This document shows, piece after piece, positions 8,042-15,428 of a stretch of 29,977 nt of DNA; the first letter of the stretch is position 1, and every line of letters starts with the position of its first letter. This DNA comes from an uncultured Porphyromonas sp. (lineage in GTDB: Bacteria > Bacteroidota > Bacteroidia > Bacteroidales > Porphyromonadaceae), in assembly GCF_938039215.1 (NCBI RefSeq), contig NZ_CALHVI010000012.1:1-29977 (forward strand). The letters are read 5' to 3'. The position numbers and the translations under genes are program-made. The notes below the pieces were generated by a model. That model was not told where the DNA came from and ran no database searches. It worked only from the letters and a program-made list of their open reading frames with translations.

Positions 8042-8608
8042 ATGAAACTACCTATTTATATCTATGGTCACCCCGTCCTGCGTGAGGTAGGACAAGACAT
8101 TACCCCTGAGTACGAAGGCCTTTCGGACTTGATCACCAATATGTGGGAGACGATGTACTTCTCCGACGGGATCGGTCTGGCTGCACCTCAGATCGGTCGG
8201 GCTATACGTCTCTTCGTCATCGATGCAGATCCGATGGCAGATACCTTCCCCGAATGCAAGGGGCTCAAGCAGACCTTCATCAATGCCCGTATCGTAGAGC
8301 GCAGTGAGGATACGCTCGCTGAGAACGAAGGCTGCCTAAGCATCCCCGGGATCAATGAGAAGGTCACTCGTCCCGCTACGATCACCATCGAGTATCTGGA
8401 TGCAGACTTCCAGCCCCACCGTGAGACGTACACGGGCTTCGCTGCCCGTGTCATCCAGCACGAGTATGACCACATCGAGGGGATCCTCTTCATCGACCAG
8501 ATCGCTGCGATCCGCAAGCAGCTCATCAAGGGGAAGCTCGCCAATATGCTCAAGGGCAAGGTCTCTGCACACTACCGAGTAGTGACCGCTCCTCAGAAGA
8601 AGAAATAG
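8042..8608 (+). CDS. def: Peptide deformylase
   Basis: Removes the N-formyl group from nascent proteins; a cytoplasmic metalloenzyme. All three family motifs are present in 188 residues: GIGLAAPQIG at 43-52, EGCLS with metal ligand Cys98, and QHEYDH with metal ligands His140 and His144 and catalytic Glu141. The length is normal for a type 1 deformylase. It lies between ruvX (28-base gap) and the TPR gene (76-base gap) on the same strand, so a ruvX-def-TPR operon is likely. In related Bacteroidales, thrS often follows the TPR gene (from memory). Here a glycosyltransferase does. Confidence 0.97.
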   Translation: MKLPIYIYGHPVLREVGQDITPEYEGLSDLITNMWETMYFSDGIGLAAPQIGRAIRLFVIDADPMADTFPECKGLKQTFINARIVERSEDTLAENEGCLSIPGINEKVTRPATITIEYLDADFQPHRETYTGFAARVIQHEYDHIEGILFIDQIAAIRKQLIKGKLANMLKGKVSAHYRVVTAPQKKK

Positions 8609-8684
8609 TTCGCTCCCCTGAGCGACGAGCACTTCCCTCTACCTTAAGTTCTCCCTCCTCCCTCCTACAAGCGATAGACGATAC

Positions 8685-10760
8685 ATGAAGAAGCTATTGA
8701 TCCTAGCCTTAGGCTCCCTCCTCTCTACGGCCTCGCTCAAGGCTCAGATAGATGTCGAGCAGGCTCTCTCGATCGGGCGCAATGCGATCTACTTCAATGA
8801 CTACATCGTCTCCATGGGCTACTTCAATCAGATCATTGGGCTTCGCCCCTGGATGGCTGAGCCCTACTTCTATCGTGCTGTGGCGAAGATCAACCTCGAT
8901 GACTATGCGGGTGCAGAGGAGGATGCTACCTTGGCTCTGGATCGCAACCCGATCTACCCTCGAGCCTATCTCCTGCGTGGGATCGCTCGCTTCTCGCAGA
9001 AGGAGTATAGCTCGGCTGTGTCGGACTTCCGTCGGGGGCTTGAGCTCTCCCCGAGAGATGTGGGCTTGCAGTACAATCTCTCCATCGCCCTGCTACAAGA
9101 CAAGCAGTATGCCGCTGCCGATAGTGCCGCTAGCCAACTGCTTCAGTTCGACCCCAAGAACAAGGATGCCTATCGAGTCCTTGCTCAGTCGGCTCTAGAG
9201 CGTAAGGATACGCTCACGGCGACAAAGCAAGTAGATGTGCTCCTTGCCCAAGACTCGACTTATATCCCTGCTTATCTGCTACGTGCTCAGATCGCTGCCG
9301 AGCGCAAGGACTACCCCACGAGTATCCGTGCCATTGACCGAGTCCTTGCCCTAGATGCAGGGGATGCTTCGCTCTATGTCAATCGTGCGATCATGCGCTA
9401 TCATCTCAATGATCTCCGAGGGGCGATGAGCGACTATACAGAGGCGCTTCGCTTAGAGCCTAAGGATCGTGCTGCGCTCAACAATAGAGCGCTCCTTCGC
9501 TCACAGGTCGGGGAGTATAGCCTAGCGATCAAGGACTGGGATGCTCTGCTCCAGATCGAGCCAGATAACTACATCGCTCGGTATAATAGAGCGCTGCTGC
9601 AGATGCGTCTCGGAGCACTTCGCTCCGCTCTAGAGGATCTGAATGTAGTGCTTACCCGCTATCCGATCTTCTCCGAAGGATTCATCGCTCGCTCTGAGGT
9701 GCGTCAGCGACTTGGCGATGCCAAGGGTGCAGCTCGAGACCAGCTCCATGTCTTCGACCTTCAGAATAGTAAGGGGTATCGGAACAAGGCTGCCTCTTCC
9801 TCTCGCTCCACCAAGCCAGGGAAGGAGACGCGTAGCCGTGAGGACGAAGCTATCGAGAAGTACAACATGCTCGTGGAGACTGCTCCCGAGCCAGTCAAGG
9901 ATAAACCCAAGTACACCAGTCAGATCCGAGGTCGCATCCAAGACCAAGAGACGCAGATCACCCCCCGCCGTGACCTCATCCTCTCCTACTTCGCTGAGAT
10001 CGATAAGGATGGCAACCAAGGACAGGTCTATTTCGCCCAGCTTTTGGATCGCTTCAACCTCCGTCGTCAGCAGCAGGACAAGGATGCACCTCGCCTCTTG
10101 ATGAGGGAGCAAGGTGGGACGCTCTCTTCGAAGGAAGTTGACTACGTACGCAAGCATCTCTCCCAGCTACTAGTGCATCCAGAGAAGACAGCTCAGCATG
10201 CCTTCCTCAAGGGTGTGGATTACCTCCTCCTTCAAGATCTAGAGGCGGCTATTGCTTCGCTCAGCGAAGCGATTGATCGGGATCCTCAGTTTGCTCTTGC
10301 TTACTTCGCACGAGCTCTTGCTTCCCTACGAAGGAGTGCGGCAGAGCAGGGTCGTCAGGCTGAGCCTCAGCCCGTACCTCCCACGCCGATGATTCGTCCT
10401 TCGGCTACGGGCACTTCGGGAGCTACCCCAGAGGTGGCATCCGTCACCCCCGTCCAGTCCCGTCTCGTAGCTCATTCCCCTCTTACCGATCTCAATCGTG
10501 TGATCGAGCTAGCTCCGACCTTCGCCTATGCTTACTACAACTTGGCCAATCTCTACGTCAAGTCGGGAGATACGGCTAGTGCTATGGCGAACTATACGAA
10601 GGCGATCGAGCTGAATCCGAGCTTTGCCGAGAGCTACTTCAATCGTGGTCTTCTCTTCTACTCCGAAGGTAAGGTCCGTGAGGGTACACGTGATCTGAGC
10701 CGAGCAGGCGAACTAGGTCTCTACAAGGCCTACAGCCTCATCAAGCGGATGAATAAATGA
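8685..10760 (+). CDS. Exported tetratricopeptide-repeat protein
   Basis: A secreted or periplasmic scaffold protein of unknown partner, 691 residues. A signal peptide covers residues 1-20 (MKKLLILALGSLLSTASLKA|Q). It is followed by about nine TPR units over residues 25-345, with the typical spacing of A-Y-x-x-R and D-P phrases (for example AIRAIDRVLALDAG and AMSDYTEALRLEPKD). A basic/serine linker at 360-385 and a helical segment to about 500 follow. More TPRs lie at 505-550 and 610-680 (AMANYTKAIELNPSFAESYF), separated by a Pro-rich stretch near 560-590. It is the third gene of the ruvX-def run and its position is conserved in the order. No lipobox or membrane helix is present beyond the signal. 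Confidence 0.9.
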   Translation: MKKLLILALGSLLSTASLKAQIDVEQALSIGRNAIYFNDYIVSMGYFNQIIGLRPWMAEPYFYRAVAKINLDDYAGAEEDATLALDRNPIYPRAYLLRGIARFSQKEYSSAVSDFRRGLELSPRDVGLQYNLSIALLQDKQYAAADSAASQLLQFDPKNKDAYRVLAQSALERKDTLTATKQVDVLLAQDSTYIPAYLLRAQIAAERKDYPTSIRAIDRVLALDAGDASLYVNRAIMRYHLNDLRGAMSDYTEALRLEPKDRAALNNRALLRSQVGEYSLAIKDWDALLQIEPDNYIARYNRALLQMRLGALRSALEDLNVVLTRYPIFSEGFIARSEVRQRLGDAKGAARDQLHVFDLQNSKGYRNKAASSSRSTKPGKETRSREDEAIEKYNMLVETAPEPVKDKPKYTSQIRGRIQDQETQITPRRDLILSYFAEIDKDGNQGQVYFAQLLDRFNLRRQQQDKDAPRLLMREQGGTLSSKEVDYVRKHLSQLLVHPEKTAQHAFLKGVDYLLLQDLEAAIASLSEAIDRDPQFALAYFARALASLRRSAAEQGRQAEPQPVPPTPMIRPSATGTSGATPEVASVTPVQSRLVAHSPLTDLNRVIELAPTFAYAYYNLANLYVKSGDTASAMANYTKAIELNPSFAESYFNRGLLFYSEGKVREGTRDLSRAGELGLYKAYSLIKRMNK

Positions 10761-10871
10761 GCTTAGAGCTATCTGAGTGTAGAGCGACCTTTTCGTGGTT
10801 ACTATAGATACCAGCAAGGGGTGCAAAGAATGGAAAATCACAATGAATATAAACGCTAAGAGAATACACCT

Positions 10872-11990
10872 ATGAAGATCGCTTATGTAATTCAGAATAC
10901 TTGGTATGCTGGAGGTCAGACTCGAGTTCTGGTAAATAAGGTAAATTATTGGGTGGAAAGAGGTCATGATGTCTACGTCATTACTACAGACCAAGCTACG
11001 CTCGCTCCCTATTATCCAATAGATAGTCGTGTCCACATGATTGATTTGGGAATTAGTTATGTGGTATTTGACCAACAACCCTTTCTGAAGAAGATGCTGG
11101 TTCTTCCGAAGCTATTTATTCGCTGTCGGAATCGAATGCAGAAGGCAATCAATGAGATTCAACCCGATGTTGTAGTCTCGATGTTCGGTAAGGATATCTA
11201 TGCGCTCCCATTTGTTTGTACAAAAGCTGTGAAGGTCTTGGAAGCGCATGGAGCACGTTATACCTGGATCTTCTCTAGACCTGGTTTACGAGGTGTTATC
11301 CAGAATAATATTGATCTGTGGTTGGCTCGAAAGTTTGATCAACTCGTGGTGCTTACCCAGGAAGATCTTCCCAATTGGGATGTCCCCAATGTTGTTTGTA
11401 TTCCCAATGGAAATACATTTAGCCCTAAGGAAAGTGCAAGCTTAGAGGCTAAGGTCGTCATAGCCTCTGGACGTTATGGGGTACAGAAGAACTTTGAAAG
11501 TCTCCTAGAAGCGTGGGCTATCGTCTATGCCTCTCATCCAGATTGGAGACTCAAAATCTGTGGTCAGGAGCTAGAGAAGCTGGATCCAACAATCAATCGA
11601 CTTAACCTGCAAGGCTGCGTACATAGGATAGAAGCTAATGATATGCAGAAGGAATATATGGAGTCGTCCATCTCTGTGGTGAGTTCGGTCCATGAAGGCT
11701 TCTCCCTGGCCCTCGCCGAAGCGGCTTCTTGTGGTGTGCCTAATGTGTCCTATGCTTGCCCTTGTGGACCCAGAGATATCATTGTCGATGGGGAGACAGG
11801 ATTCCTCGTGGAGAATGTTGGTGATCATCAGCAATTAGCAGAGCGGATCATCCGCTTGATCGAGGATGATAACCTTCGTAAGAGCATGGGACGAAAGGCT
11901 AAGGAACGCTCTGTCCTCTTCTCCGTAGAGTCTGTCATGCAGCGCTGGTCTGAGCTCTTCTCTGATCTTATTGCAAAGAAGAAACATTAG
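10872..11990 (+). CDS. Glycosyltransferase family 4 (GT-B fold)
   Basis: Probably transfers a sugar from a nucleotide donor during surface polysaccharide or LPS synthesis; acts at the cytoplasmic face. The N-terminal acceptor half begins MKIAYVIQNTWYAGGQTRVL. The C-terminal donor half shows the GT4 pattern: ASGRYGVQKNFESLLEAW near 195-215, then HEGFSLALAEAASCGVP with the E-x7-E motif, then DGETGFLV. Donor and acceptor cannot be told. The N-terminal half is AT-richer than its neighbours: hand counts give 23/60 GC at 11041-11100 and 25/60 at 11101-11160, against 32/60 in a glgB stretch. It sits alone between housekeeping genes with no other polysaccharide gene adjacent, suggesting transfer. It ends 15 bases before rsmI. 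Confidence 0.92.
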   Translation: MKIAYVIQNTWYAGGQTRVLVNKVNYWVERGHDVYVITTDQATLAPYYPIDSRVHMIDLGISYVVFDQQPFLKKMLVLPKLFIRCRNRMQKAINEIQPDVVVSMFGKDIYALPFVCTKAVKVLEAHGARYTWIFSRPGLRGVIQNNIDLWLARKFDQLVVLTQEDLPNWDVPNVVCIPNGNTFSPKESASLEAKVVIASGRYGVQKNFESLLEAWAIVYASHPDWRLKICGQELEKLDPTINRLNLQGCVHRIEANDMQKEYMESSISVVSSVHEGFSLALAEAASCGVPNVSYACPCGPRDIIVDGETGFLVENVGDHQQLAERIIRLIEDDNLRKSMGRKAKERSVLFSVESVMQRWSELFSDLIAKKKH

Positions 11991-12005
11991 ATCCCTCTTC
12001 CCCGT

Positions 12006-12773
12006 ATGCCTAAGCTAATCCTTGTCCCTACGCCGATAGGGAACCTCGAAGATATTACCCTCAGAGCCCTCTCTGTGCTTCGCCGAGTGCCCTTGATCTT
12101 GGCTGAAGACACTCGTACATCGGGGCTGCTGCTCCAGCACTTCGATATCAAGTGTCCGATGCAGAGCTACCATAAGTTCAATGAGCATCAGGCACTTGAC
12201 CGCATCTGCCAGCGCATCGAGGCTGAGGGCGAAGTGGCACTGATCACCGATGCGGGGACTCCCGCCATCTCCGATCCTGGCTATCTCTTAGTGCGTGCCT
12301 GCATTGAGCGGGGCATTGAGGTCGAATGTCTCCCTGGGGCAACGGCCTTCGTCCCCGCACTGGTGGTCTCTGGTCTTCCCTCCGACCGCTTCATCTTCGA
12401 GGGCTTTCTCCCCGTGAAGAAGGGGCGACAGACGAAGCTCAAAGAGATCGCAAACTCGGGCTGTACTACTATTTTGTACGAATCTCCCCATAGACTCGTT
12501 AAGACATTAGAGCAACTCTCCCAGTATATGGACTCATCGACCCCCGTGGTGGCGATACGTGAGCTGACGAAGCTCTACGAGGAGACCGTCCGAGGATCAC
12601 TCGCCGAAGTGATCCGCCACTTTACAGAGCGGGAGCCAAGAGGAGAGTTTGTACTAGTTATAGGAAGAAATGCTACATTTGACAAGGCTAAGGTGGATAT
12701 CGATCCTACCTCAGACACATCTACCGAAGAAGAACGACGGAAGATGAAGCGGTCAAAGAAGTGGAATAAATAA
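12006..12773 (+). CDS. rsmI: 16S rRNA (cytidine(1402)-2'-O)-methyltransferase RsmI
   Basis: SAM-dependent methyltransferase that 2'-O-methylates C1402 in the 16S rRNA decoding centre. The 255-residue protein shows the tetrapyrrole-methylase-like fold with RsmI hallmarks: LVPTPIGNLEDITLRAL at the N-terminus, LAEDTRTSGLLL near 35, ITDAGTPAISDPGYLLV near 80, CLPGATAFVPALVVSGLP near 107, and TILYESPHRLVKTL near 155. It is slightly shorter than E. coli RsmI and ends in a basic tail (KMKRSKKWNK). It begins 15 bases after the glycosyltransferase and is followed 10 bases later by the coiled-coil lipoprotein, so it is probably in one transcript with them. Confidence 0.96.
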   Translation: MPKLILVPTPIGNLEDITLRALSVLRRVPLILAEDTRTSGLLLQHFDIKCPMQSYHKFNEHQALDRICQRIEAEGEVALITDAGTPAISDPGYLLVRACIERGIEVECLPGATAFVPALVVSGLPSDRFIFEGFLPVKKGRQTKLKEIANSGCTTILYESPHRLVKTLEQLSQYMDSSTPVVAIRELTKLYEETVRGSLAEVIRHFTEREPRGEFVLVIGRNATFDKAKVDIDPTSDTSTEEERRKMKRSKKWNK

Positions 12774-12783
12774 TACAACAGCT

Positions 12784-13638
12784 ATGACAAAGAGAGTAAT
12801 CTTTGGTGCAGCACTGCTGCTAACTCTAGCTTCCTGTGGGAAGAACTCTAGTGACTATAAGGCACTCAAGGAGCAGTATGATTCGCTAGCACTGATCAAT
12901 CAAAACTACGAGGCTGAGCTACACGAGACTGACTCGCTTGTGGCAAGTGTGCTTACCAACTTCCAGGAGATCTCTTCGGTCGAGGGTATGATCAATGTCA
13001 ATCCACGCAATGGAGACATCCAGCGCTCAGAGCGTGACCGCATCAAGGACAACATGCTCCTGATCAACGACAAGCTCCGTGCTAGTAGCGAAGCCCTCGA
13101 TCAGCTCACTAAGAAGCTCGAGGCTAGCGGTAAGGATAACAAGCGCCTGCGTAATACGATCGCTGTCCTCCGCAAGGAACTAGAGAACCAGAAGCAGCGT
13201 GTCCTAGAGCTCACCGAAGAGCTGCAGCGCAAGAACCTCGCTATCGGCGTGCTAGACTCCATGCTCACCGAGCGTAACAGCGACGTAGATCGTCTCAATG
13301 TCGCTACCGCACAGCAGGCAGAAGCTCTAGCCGCTCAGGAGAAGGAGCTGAATACCGTACGCTACTGCATCGGTACGAACTCGGATCTCAAGGATATGAA
13401 CCTCATCAAGAGTGGGCGTGTCGTCACGGAGAATGCTAACATGAGCTACTTCACCAAGACGGATATGCGTGAGCTCTCACAGATCCCTCTCTTCAGCCGC
13501 AAGGCTCGCCTTCTGACGGTACACCCTGCTTCGTCCTATGAGCTTGTCCCAGGCTCCGACAAGCAGCTCGTCCTCTATATCAAGAATGCACAGGCATTCT
13601 GGAGTAACTCGAAGATCCTCGTTGTCCAAGTAGACTAA
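12784..13638 (+). CDS. Coiled-coil lipoprotein, Cbp1-like
   Basis: An exported lipoprotein, 284 residues. The signal peptide ends in the lipobox LASC with the lipidated Cys18 (LLTLASCGKNSSD). A long heptad-rich coiled coil follows at about residues 25-200, then a compact C-terminal domain of about 75 residues (NTVRYCIGTNSDLK to FWSNSKILVVQVD). The lipobox, long coiled coil and NTVxYC...FWS.SK ending resemble the Bacteroides Cbp1 family, annotated as collagen-binding adhesins. That similarity is from memory, and adhesion is not shown by the sequence. The residues after Cys18 are not acidic, so a surface-export signal is not evident. It is the last gene of the run, followed by a hairpin terminator. 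Confidence 0.88.
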   Translation: MTKRVIFGAALLLTLASCGKNSSDYKALKEQYDSLALINQNYEAELHETDSLVASVLTNFQEISSVEGMINVNPRNGDIQRSERDRIKDNMLLINDKLRASSEALDQLTKKLEASGKDNKRLRNTIAVLRKELENQKQRVLELTEELQRKNLAIGVLDSMLTERNSDVDRLNVATAQQAEALAAQEKELNTVRYCIGTNSDLKDMNLIKSGRVVTENANMSYFTKTDMRELSQIPLFSRKARLLTVHPASSYELVPGSDKQLVLYIKNAQAFWSNSKILVVQVD

Positions 13639-13678
13639 GGGTCTACATCAGACGCGTGGGATCCTAGTACTCCCTGAC

Positions 13679-13735
13679 GAAGAGTCTGTAGTCCGCCCCT
13701 CTAGCATGAGAGGATGGACTGCAGACTCTTCCGTT
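13679..13735 (+). terminator. Hairpin after the Cbp1-like lipoprotein gene
   Basis: Stem 13679-13694 pairs with 13716-13731 (16 pairs, one G-U), with a smaller CCTCT/AGAGG stem inside. The U-run is poor (CTTCCGTT), so termination may depend on hairpin strength. Confidence 0.65.
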
Positions 13736-13839
13736 ATATCCGCCTTGTCCTCTCTTAGTATCCCGCCTCCTTCTAGCTCTATATCTCGCTTGTCCCTTCT
13801 TGGTACATCTCCCTTAGTCCCCATTGCTATCCCTCTAGG

Positions 13840-14601
13840 ATGAACTATACGACGACTCCTGCCCTAGTCCTTCATCGAACACGCTATAGTGATCGCTATA
13901 GCATCGTGCACCTCTACAGCCGAGCCTTGGGGCACGTGGCAGCCCTAGTGCCCGAGGCTTCGAATAGAAGGAATCTGATCCGTGAGCAGCTACGTCCGCT
14001 CTCGGAGGTAGAGGTCACGCTCAGAAAGAGTCCACGCAGGGATCTCGTTCGGATCCAAGAGGTGAGAAGTCTGCATCCACGTCATGCGGTGCACCTAGAT
14101 CCCGCCAAGGGGGCTCAGGCGATCTTCCTCAGTGAGTTCCTCTATCGCATACTGACCGCTCCGCTAGCCGATGAGCACCTCTATGATCACCTAGCCTCGT
14201 CACTTACCTTCTGGGAAGGGCTTCGGCAGGGAGGGGCGAACTATCATCTCTGCCTGCTTCTCTCCCTCCTCTCCGTCCTCGGGATCAGTCCTGAGATCTC
14301 GGAGCGCCCCGAGGGGGAAGGCTGGTGCTTCAGCCTTTCAGAGCAGGCCTATGTCTTAGATCGGCACGCACACTGTCTCTCCCCAGAGGAGACGCTGCAC
14401 CTGCCTCAGATCTTGAGGATGAGCTATGCGAACATGCACCGCTTTGCTTATAGTCGACAGCAGCGTGGGGTGATCTTGGACTACCTCCTCGACTATTACC
14501 GACTGCACCTTGCTTCCTTCCCTCAGCTCAAGTGCCTTCCCATCCTGCGTCAGCTTGGGGAAGCGGCAGTAGAAGGGAAGCCCCTTCCTCCACGTTCTTA
14601 G
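13840..14601 (+). CDS. recO: DNA repair protein RecO
   Basis: Recombination mediator that with RecR loads RecA on SSB-coated single-stranded DNA and anneals strands; cytoplasmic. The 253-residue protein opens with the RecO OB-fold pattern (ALVLHRTRYSDRYSIVHLYS, then GHVAALVP). A helical C-terminal domain follows (IFLSEFLYRIL, HLCLLLSLLSVLGISPE). The cysteine zinc site seen in some RecO proteins is not evident. Length and N-terminal pattern agree with Bacteroidales RecO. It stands alone, preceded by about 110 bases without a clear promoter box and followed by palindrome array B. Confidence 0.92.
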   Translation: MNYTTTPALVLHRTRYSDRYSIVHLYSRALGHVAALVPEASNRRNLIREQLRPLSEVEVTLRKSPRRDLVRIQEVRSLHPRHAVHLDPAKGAQAIFLSEFLYRILTAPLADEHLYDHLASSLTFWEGLRQGGANYHLCLLLSLLSVLGISPEISERPEGEGWCFSLSEQAYVLDRHAHCLSPEETLHLPQILRMSYANMHRFAYSRQQRGVILDYLLDYYRLHLASFPQLKCLPILRQLGEAAVEGKPLPPRS

Positions 14602-14676
14602 GCTCGGTCATGCTATCCTACGTATAGAGCGGGGATGCTATGGTGGAGATATTCCCTATTATACCTCTCTAGAGGA

Positions 14677-14738
14677 ACCCATTCATGGGTTACCGAAGTC
14701 CCCCATTCATGGGTCGCTCTGACGACCCATGAATGGGG
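14677..14738 (+). repeat. Palindrome array B: three 14-bp cores, 24-bp period, different core sequence
   Basis: Cores at 14677-14690 (ACCCATTCATGGGT), 14701-14714 (CCCCATTCATGGGT) and 14725-14738 (ACCCATGAATGGGG), with 10-base spacers TACCGAAGTC and CGCTCTGACG. Bases 14697-14716 pair perfectly with 14723-14742 around a 6-base loop. The 10-base spacing and CG-bounded spacer match the ACCYACNGTRGGT arrays, but the palindrome differs. The hairpin could also end recO transcripts, though the T-run is poor. Confidence 0.9.
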
Positions 14739-14908
14739 GACTTTAGTTAGGTGGGGATGGAGTGCTTGCCCAAGGAAAGAAGGGTGCTCTAGAGCCTCTC
14801 GATGTGTAGATCCTCCAGAGGGGATCAAGGTCTCGGCCTTCGCCCCATTATTTTAAGCAATCTATCCAGATAAAGGCTGGATACACCTGCTATTCTTAAG
14901 AAGTTTAC

Positions 14909-14916
14909 TAAATTTG
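14909..14916 (+). promoter_or_regulatory. Candidate -7 promoter box (TAAATTTG) for the Lrp regulator and xseA
   Basis: Exact TAnnTTTG match 41 bases before ATG 14958. It overlaps the first codon of the longer possible frame (14916), which argues that 14958 is the real start. No -33 TTG is visible. Confidence 0.5.
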
Positions 14917-14957
14917 TGCTAAATAGGTCAGGTGAAAAGAATACTCCCGTACTGTAT

Positions 14958-15428
14958 ATGAAGAAATTGAATGACCTGGATCTCAAGATCCTAAGACGGC
15001 TGACGACAAATGCTCGTGTCCCCCTACGTGATGTAGCGGAAGGAGAGAATAGCTCTCGCTCCTCCGTCAATCAGCGTCTGATGCGCATGATCGAGAATGG
15101 TGTGCTCACCTCGCTCAAGTACCACGTCAACCCCAAGAAGATCGGCTACAATACCTGTACGTATGTCGGTGTTAGCCTCGAGCGTGGGTCGCTGTACAAG
15201 GAGGTGGCAGAGCGCATGAGTGAGATCCCCGAGATCGTCGAATGTCACTTCACGACAGGTCCCTACACGATGCTCATCAAGCTCTATGCTGTTGATAACA
15301 ACGACTTGATGCGTATCCTCAATGGCACCATCCAGGGGCTCCCTGGTGTCGTAGCTACCGAGACGCTGATCTCGCTTGATGTTGCCTTCGAGCGAAGCAT
15401 TCATATCCCTGATCATCTCCCAGAGTAG
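14958..15428 (+). CDS. Lrp/AsnC family transcriptional regulator
   Basis: DNA-binding regulator of the Lrp/AsnC (feast/famine) family, typically sensing amino acids and assembling as dimers to octamers. In 156 residues the AsnC-type helix-turn-helix is at the N-terminus (LNDLDLKILRRLTTNARVPL, then SRSSVNQRLMRMIENGVL). The C-terminal RAM/ferredoxin-like domain follows at about 65-145 (TYVGVSLERGSLYKEV, VECHFTTGPYTMLIKLYA, GVVATETLISLDVAF). The start at 14958 (MKKLNDLDLKI) fits the family and lies downstream of the promoter box. The stop codon overlaps the GTG start of xseA by one base (TAGTG), so the two are translationally coupled. The effector cannot be told. Confidence 0.92.
   Translation: MKKLNDLDLKILRRLTTNARVPLRDVAEGENSSRSSVNQRLMRMIENGVLTSLKYHVNPKKIGYNTCTYVGVSLERGSLYKEVAERMSEIPEIVECHFTTGPYTMLIKLYAVDNNDLMRILNGTIQGLPGVVATETLISLDVAFERSIHIPDHLPE

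Larger units (their letters stand above)
14602..14957. other. Intergenic region with palindrome array B and an Lrp-gene promoter
   Basis: A 356-base gap. It holds array B (14677-14738), whose last two cores form a 20-bp perfect stem, and a TAnnTTTG box at 14909-14916. Open frames run through the array on both strands (about 71-73 codons), but their HSWV/THEW repeats are simply the 24-bp repeat translated, so they are not counted as genes. Confidence 0.7.

Noticed and set aside
14613..14856. Open frames on both strands through array B, with repeated HSWV/THEW phrases
   Set aside because: The period of 24 bp keeps the frame open, so the peptide repeat is just the DNA repeat translated. No start context or family features.
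14916..14957. Longer start for the Lrp regulator
   Set aside because: The ATG at 14916 lies within the TAAATTTG promoter box, and the family starts at the later methionine.
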